Source: JBBDMX01 sp040878035 (GTDB lineage: Bacteria > Planctomycetota > Phycisphaerae > Phycisphaerales > Phycisphaeraceae). From it: a DNA stretch of 64,000 nt. Both the position numbers and the translations under genes were made by a program. The stretch is from NCBI GenBank assembly GCA_040878035.1, contig JBBDMX010000091.1:5518-69517 (forward strand), written 5' to 3'. The notes under the pieces are model-generated. The model saw nothing but the letters and a program-made list of their open reading frames with translations. It was not told the origin of the DNA and searched no databases. Below, piece by piece: positions 59,641 to 64,000 of this stretch (within the stretch, counting starts at the first letter, position 1; every line of letters begins with the position of its first letter).

Positions 59641-62600
59641 GAACAACCGGCACGGGGACGTGCCGGCTCGTTGGCGCGGACGCTCCCGCGCCCCACGCTA
59701 TCGGCATCACCCCCACCGCCATGATCAGCAGTTGCGAGGTGACGAAGGTGATGAGCCAGAACGCCGCCGAGTCCATGAAGCCGTAGGAGTGCAGGCCCAC
59801 GCCCAGCATGTTGGTGCCGAACCACGACCAGGCGGTGATGATGTTGCCGCCGACCGCCAGGACCGCCATGCCGCGTGCACGGATCAGGCCGGCCCAGCGT
59901 GCGTGCAGGATCAGGGCGGTCATGAGCACGATGAGCACCGCGCCGTTTTCCTTGGGGTCCCAGCCCCAGAATCGGCCCCAGGATTGGTCGGCCCAGATGC
60001 CGCCGAGCACCGTGCCCACGAAGGAAAAGAGCAGGGCAAAGGCGATCACGCCGTAGAGAATGCTGGCCGCGTTCCTGATGAGCCGCTTGTCCACGGGCGC
60101 CACGGCGCTGGCGACGCCCAGGGCGATGATCACGATGCCGACAAACCCGGCGACGAAAGTGGCGGCGTAGCCGATGGTCACGGCGATGACGTGCGTCGCC
60201 AGCCAGAAGTTCGAGTCAAGTACGGCCTGCATCATTTCCATGGTGTCGCCGGCCGCCAGTCCGTGGGCGATGACCAGCGAGGCGGCGCCGATCAGGGCGG
60301 TGAGGGCCGCGCCCAGGCTGTTGCGGTAGAACCACTCGATGGCCAATCCCAGCACGACGGCGAACCAGCCGATGAACACCGCCGAGGAATAAAGGTTGGT
60401 CACGGGCGGCCGGCCGGTGATGTACATGCGTGCCGCCAGGCCCACGCTGTGCAGCAGGAAGGTGAGCACCAACACGAGCAGCGCCGAACGGCCGAAGGTG
60501 CGGGCTGCGGTGGGCAGCCCCAGCCCCACGCACACGAACGACCCGCACGCCAGCAGGAACGTCACCAGATACAGCACGACGCCCCAGTAGAACGGAGCAA
60601 AGTCGTTAAAGAAGACCTCGAAGCGCGCCTTGGCGGCCTGCTGCGGCAGGCGCTGGGACAGATACGTGTGGTATGCCGCCACAGCCTGGTTGAACTGCGC
60701 CGGGTTCTGCGCCTGGTAAGCCCGCATGATGTCGGCAAAGCGCTCAGCGGCGGGATGACTCGCGTCGTGCTCCTGAGCGTCCGCCAGGGCGGTCCTGAAC
60801 TGGAGCCACTCGCCGTCGGGCGCATCAGGCGGCACGACGTAGGGCGAATCCAGATGCATCAACTCCACATAGCTGTTCAGATGCGAGTAAAGCTCCAGCA
60901 AGTGCCGCTGATAGGGATTGCGTCCACCGCTCTTGACCTGCATCGCCAACCGGGCCTGCTCGTCGATCTTCTTGAGATGTGGACCTAGTTCGGACCAGGA
61001 AAAGCGATGCTTCGAGCCGCCTTCGGCCGCATCCACCAAAGCCAGCACATCAGGATGATCGATGCGGAAGACGGGGTACATGGCGGCGTCGTTGCTGCGG
61101 GCCATGACATCGGCGAGCCAGCGAATGGCAGGGGCGCGTTGGTGACCTGCATCCATCGCATCGGGCAGGTCGGCGACGGGACGCTCAAACTCCTGTCGGC
61201 CGCTGATGACGAACAGGTTGGTGCGCGCCACGGTATCCAGCGGCTTGATGCGGCCCTGCGAGGAGACAGGCAGCGTGCCAAAGGCCCGCAGGTCGTAGTC
61301 GCCCTCGTAGGTCGGCGGACGCAGCTTGGCGGCCAGGGCGACGACGCAGAGCATCAGCACGCACCAGGGGATGATGGTGACGAGGATTTCGGATTTAGCG
61401 GCAGGAGCCGCTGTTGAGGCCGTTGGATTTCGGATTTCGGATTGATAAGCCCGGCCATGCGAGTCTTCGAGCTTGGCCGGGATTCGCGGGCTCTTGCTGT
61501 TCGCCGTGACGCGCCGCCTGACCAAACCCGTCAGCATCACGCCGAAGTGGATGCTCATGCCGATGGCCACCAGCACGCAGGCGGTGTAGGGCAGCAGCCA
61601 GCCGGGGTTGCGTACGACCTGGAGAATCGTGGCGGTATCGCCCGGCTTGAACGCCGCCTGGTAGAACGTGTCGCCGTCGTAGCGCAGCGGATGGTTCATG
61701 TAGATCAGCACTTCGCGGTCTTCGTTGTAGCGCGTGTCGATCAGTTGCACCCGGCTGGAGAAGTTGCGCGGCGTGTCGGTGCCGGTGAATTTCTCGTGCT
61801 TGAAGTCGATGAGCTTGAGCGTGAACGGCTTGTACTGACGCTCGAAACGCAAGACGATTTCGTAGGTCTTGCCGGCGACGACCACCGGTTGCCGCTGGCT
61901 GTCGCGAAACAGAGAGAGAAGCCAGGTGCCCAGGAGCTTGCCGTCGTGGGACAGGGAGATGTAGGCGGCGGGCACATCCACCGGTTGCTCGCGATCGGTG
62001 CCGGTGACCGGCGGCCTGGGCTGGGCGAGCACGCTCGTGCCGATGCCTTGCGTGGCCTTGTTGTGGCGCCCCAGCGCCGGCGGCGCCATGCCCAGGCCCA
62101 GCAGCGCCGAGTTGTCCATCCACTGGTCCACGGAAATGTTGAAAGGCAAGCGCGCATCCTGGATCGGGTCGCGCCCCACGCCGCGGCGCAACAGCGCCTC
62201 GGGCACCACGGTCACGTTGTCGTGGCCGGGATTGGACGGGTCGATCACCGCCAGTTCCACCCGGCGGATATCCTCGGCATAGTTGGCGTAGGAGCCTTCC
62301 TCGATCGTCATGTGCCCTTCACGCGCCGACACGGCCGTGACCAGTTCGCCCACCAGCAGCAGCACGACACCCGCGTGCAGGAGCACGATGCCGGTGCGCT
62401 GGCGGTAGAGCAGGTAGCTGGCGCCGGCGAGCACGATGAAGCCCGGGGCGCTGTAGAAAATCAGCGGCAGGTACTGGGCGTTGGAGAACTTGCCCGCCGC
62501 CACGAGCATGAAGATCGCCAGCGATGTGCCCAACGCACCCATGGCCAGGGCGCCATGGCGTCCCACGATTTTGAAGCGCAGGGCGTGGGCCGAAAGCAGG

Positions 62601-62860
62601 TTGATCAGCAACAGGCCACCGAGGATGTAGCCGCCGGGCAAGGGCAGGATGCCGGGCATCGGAATGTGCGCCGGGGAGAACACCTGGAGCGGGACCCAGG
62701 CGACAAAGCAGCGGAAGTAGGTGTTGACGACGGTCCAGTTGCTCTCGAAGCGCTGCGCCAGCGTGCCGGCGAAGATCAACAGCATGGCCAGGGCAAAGAG
62801 CGTCACGGTGAGCCGTAACGACGCCAATGGCGTGAGGATTTTGCGGAGGGTGGGGTTCAC
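59612..62860 (-). CDS. Fused ResB-CcsA cytochrome c biogenesis protein
   Basis: A 1082-residue system II cytochrome c synthetase. The ResB-like half starts LASLRLTVTLFALAMLLIFA, with FRCFVAWVPLQVF and a large periplasmic domain (VVAGKTYEIVLRFERQYKPF). The CcsA half (from about residue 780) has the tryptophan-rich haem motif WGRFWGWDPKENGAV and His residues in NFWLATHVIAV and GVGLHSYGFM. It exports haem and attaches it to CxxCH apocytochromes. The loop at about residues 463-493 is encoded by two repeats (61382-61483). The stop lies in a dispersed palindrome. Confidence 0.92.
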   Translation of the reverse strand: MNPTLRKILTPLASLRLTVTLFALAMLLIFAGTLAQRFESNWTVVNTYFRCFVAWVPLQVFSPAHIPMPGILPLPGGYILGGLLLINLLSAHALRFKIVGRHGALAMGALGTSLAIFMLVAAGKFSNAQYLPLIFYSAPGFIVLAGASYLLYRQRTGIVLLHAGVVLLLVGELVTAVSAREGHMTIEEGSYANYAEDIRRVELAVIDPSNPGHDNVTVVPEALLRRGVGRDPIQDARLPFNISVDQWMDNSALLGLGMAPPALGRHNKATQGIGTSVLAQPRPPVTGTDREQPVDVPAAYISLSHDGKLLGTWLLSLFRDSQRQPVVVAGKTYEIVLRFERQYKPFTLKLIDFKHEKFTGTDTPRNFSSRVQLIDTRYNEDREVLIYMNHPLRYDGDTFYQAAFKPGDTATILQVVRNPGWLLPYTACVLVAIGMSIHFGVMLTGLVRRRVTANSKSPRIPAKLEDSHGRAYQSEIRNPTASTAAPAAKSEILVTIIPWCVLMLCVVALAAKLRPPTYEGDYDLRAFGTLPVSSQGRIKPLDTVARTNLFVISGRQEFERPVADLPDAMDAGHQRAPAIRWLADVMARSNDAAMYPVFRIDHPDVLALVDAAEGGSKHRFSWSELGPHLKKIDEQARLAMQVKSGGRNPYQRHLLELYSHLNSYVELMHLDSPYVVPPDAPDGEWLQFRTALADAQEHDASHPAAERFADIMRAYQAQNPAQFNQAVAAYHTYLSQRLPQQAAKARFEVFFNDFAPFYWGVVLYLVTFLLACGSFVCVGLGLPTAARTFGRSALLVLVLTFLLHSVGLAARMYITGRPPVTNLYSSAVFIGWFAVVLGLAIEWFYRNSLGAALTALIGAASLVIAHGLAAGDTMEMMQAVLDSNFWLATHVIAVTIGYAATFVAGFVGIVIIALGVASAVAPVDKRLIRNAASILYGVIAFALLFSFVGTVLGGIWADQSWGRFWGWDPKENGAVLIVLMTALILHARWAGLIRARGMAVLAVGGNIITAWSWFGTNMLGVGLHSYGFMDSAAFWLITFVTSQLLIMAVGVMPIAWGAGASAPTSRHVPVPVVRSPLPLGEG
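61382..61483. repeat. Two repeat elements side by side inside ccsBA
   Basis: 61382-61445 is the long AAATCCGAAA element (see 845-906), read as QSEIRNPTASTAAPAAKSEI. 61447-61483 is the 37-bp CCCGGCCA palindrome, read as RIPAKLEDSHGRAY. Both stay in frame. Confidence 0.88.
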
Positions 62861-62883
62861 TGGGGACTCATCCCGAAATCATC

Positions 62884-62958
62884 CATAGATGACACCGATG
62901 TGCACCGATTGGACAATCTCTCTGATTCCTGCAATCTGTGAATATCGGTGGCATCTGT
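62884..62958. repeat. Mirrored ATCGGTGNCATCTGTGGA repeat
   Basis: TCCATAGATGACACCGATGT (62884-62903) is about 80% complementary to AATATCGGTGGCATCTGTGG (62938 on). It lies in the 434-bp gap upstream of ccsBA, which also holds about nine TGTCA/TGACA words between 62995 and 63195. Confidence 0.7.
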
Positions 62959-62997
62959 GGACAAATCTCGGGGCAATTCCGGATATCCGGACACATG

Positions 62998-63249
62998 TCA
63001 GCCCCCCCTCCCCTCCCCCCGAGTGTCATCTTTTGATTTGTCGTTGTCATGACCGCACTTAGCGAATGTCAGCCCCCCTGTCAGTGGCGTGTCAGCCTGA
63101 CATTCTGGACAATTGGCTCCGGCGTGTGTATTCCATTTGCTGAACACCAGTTGCGTCGCAATTCGTAAGTTTTTGGCAATGTCAGTCCCTGTCATTGTTC
63201 CGCAATCAGTTGCCAGGCGTCTGCGCGGTCCGTGGTGAATGATTGACAT
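62998..63249 (-). CDS. Doubtful short open frame with a Cys pair
   Basis: An 83-residue frame containing IATQLVFSKWNTHAG and NCPECQADTPLTGGLT. The CPEC and late Cys could bind metal, but the sequence coincides with clustered TGTCA repeats, and codon use is unlike neighbours. It may be repeat DNA rather than a gene. Confidence 0.2.
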   Translation of the reverse strand: MSIIHHGPRRRLATDCGTMTGTDIAKNLRIATQLVFSKWNTHAGANCPECQADTPLTGGLTFAKCGHDNDKSKDDTRGEGRGG

Positions 63250-63294
63250 CTAAAAGTTCGTTCATTATTCATTATACAAGTTCCCGCTTCCGAG

Positions 63295-64000
<706 letters not shown>

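Overview
The window is a 64 kb stretch of high-GC bacterial chromosome. It is densely packed with genes on both strands and has few long intergenic gaps. The gene set suggests a Gram-negative planctomycete, perhaps Phycisphaerae: a phosphate-selective porin, many sugar-isomerase TIM barrels, a ResB-CcsA fusion, a GH38 mannosidase, Y1 transposase-like proteins of planctomycete type, and pervasive short repeats. This assignment is inferred from gene style; no rRNA or marker set is present. The window starts inside recX and ends in a 44-base run of G inside an open gene, so both ends look like contig ends.

Layout. 0-3 kb: end of recX, moaC, a PEGA lipoprotein, a [2Fe-2S] ferredoxin, a DUF971 protein and a thioesterase. 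3-6.8 kb: OprO/P-type porin followed by a terminator, then phoB-phoR. 6.9-13.2 kb: addB-addA recombination nuclease-helicase pair, overlapping by ATGA. 13.2-18.7 kb: an accessory island. It holds a Y1 (HUH) transposase-like gene carrying REP palindromes inside its own reading frame, a frameshifted SIR2-like gene of lower GC, an HNH endonuclease, a 19-unit 21-bp array, an unknown protein, and a frameshifted second Y1 transposase flanked by inverted REP units. 18.7-25.1 kb: a TPR-YggX fusion, then the operon pstS-pstC-pstA-pstB-phoU-sixA read leftward. 25.3-34.6 kb: ACT protein, sugar-nucleotide epimerase, two TIM-barrel isomerases, rhodanese, acetyltransferase, HEAGH membrane protein, NodZ/fucosyltransferase-like protein and a methyltransferase. 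34.7-38.4 kb: overlapping DUF58 and transglutaminase (TgpA-like) genes. 38.5-46.8 kb: acyltransferase, CDP-alcohol phosphatidyltransferase, mtnA, CPBP protease, GH38 mannosidase and ZIP transporter. 47-53.9 kb: dipeptide-type ABC permease and binding protein around a sialidase-like protein and a GT39-like membrane protein. 54-64 kb: pseudopilin-like protein, thpR, a second GT39-like protein, yggS, mpg, a giant ccsBA fusion and a truncated repeated-domain protein.

How the parts work together. The porin, PhoB/PhoR and Pst-PhoU form a phosphate-scavenging regulon split over two loci. The porin and pstS upstream regions share 11-bp-phased CTAAC/CTAAT motifs that may be the local Pho box.

The most unusual aspect is repeat DNA. 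At least eight families of short palindromic or simple repeats are scattered through the window. Several are built into coding sequence (moaC, addA, addB, ccsBA, mpg, a GT39-like gene and the Y1 transposase-like gene), where they encode low-complexity linkers or protein ends. Several larger intergenic gaps are occupied by 100-340 bp nested palindromes whose layers are mirrored around a centre. These elements, the 21-bp array beside the HNH gene and the two Y1 transposase genes are the best candidates for undescribed biology here.
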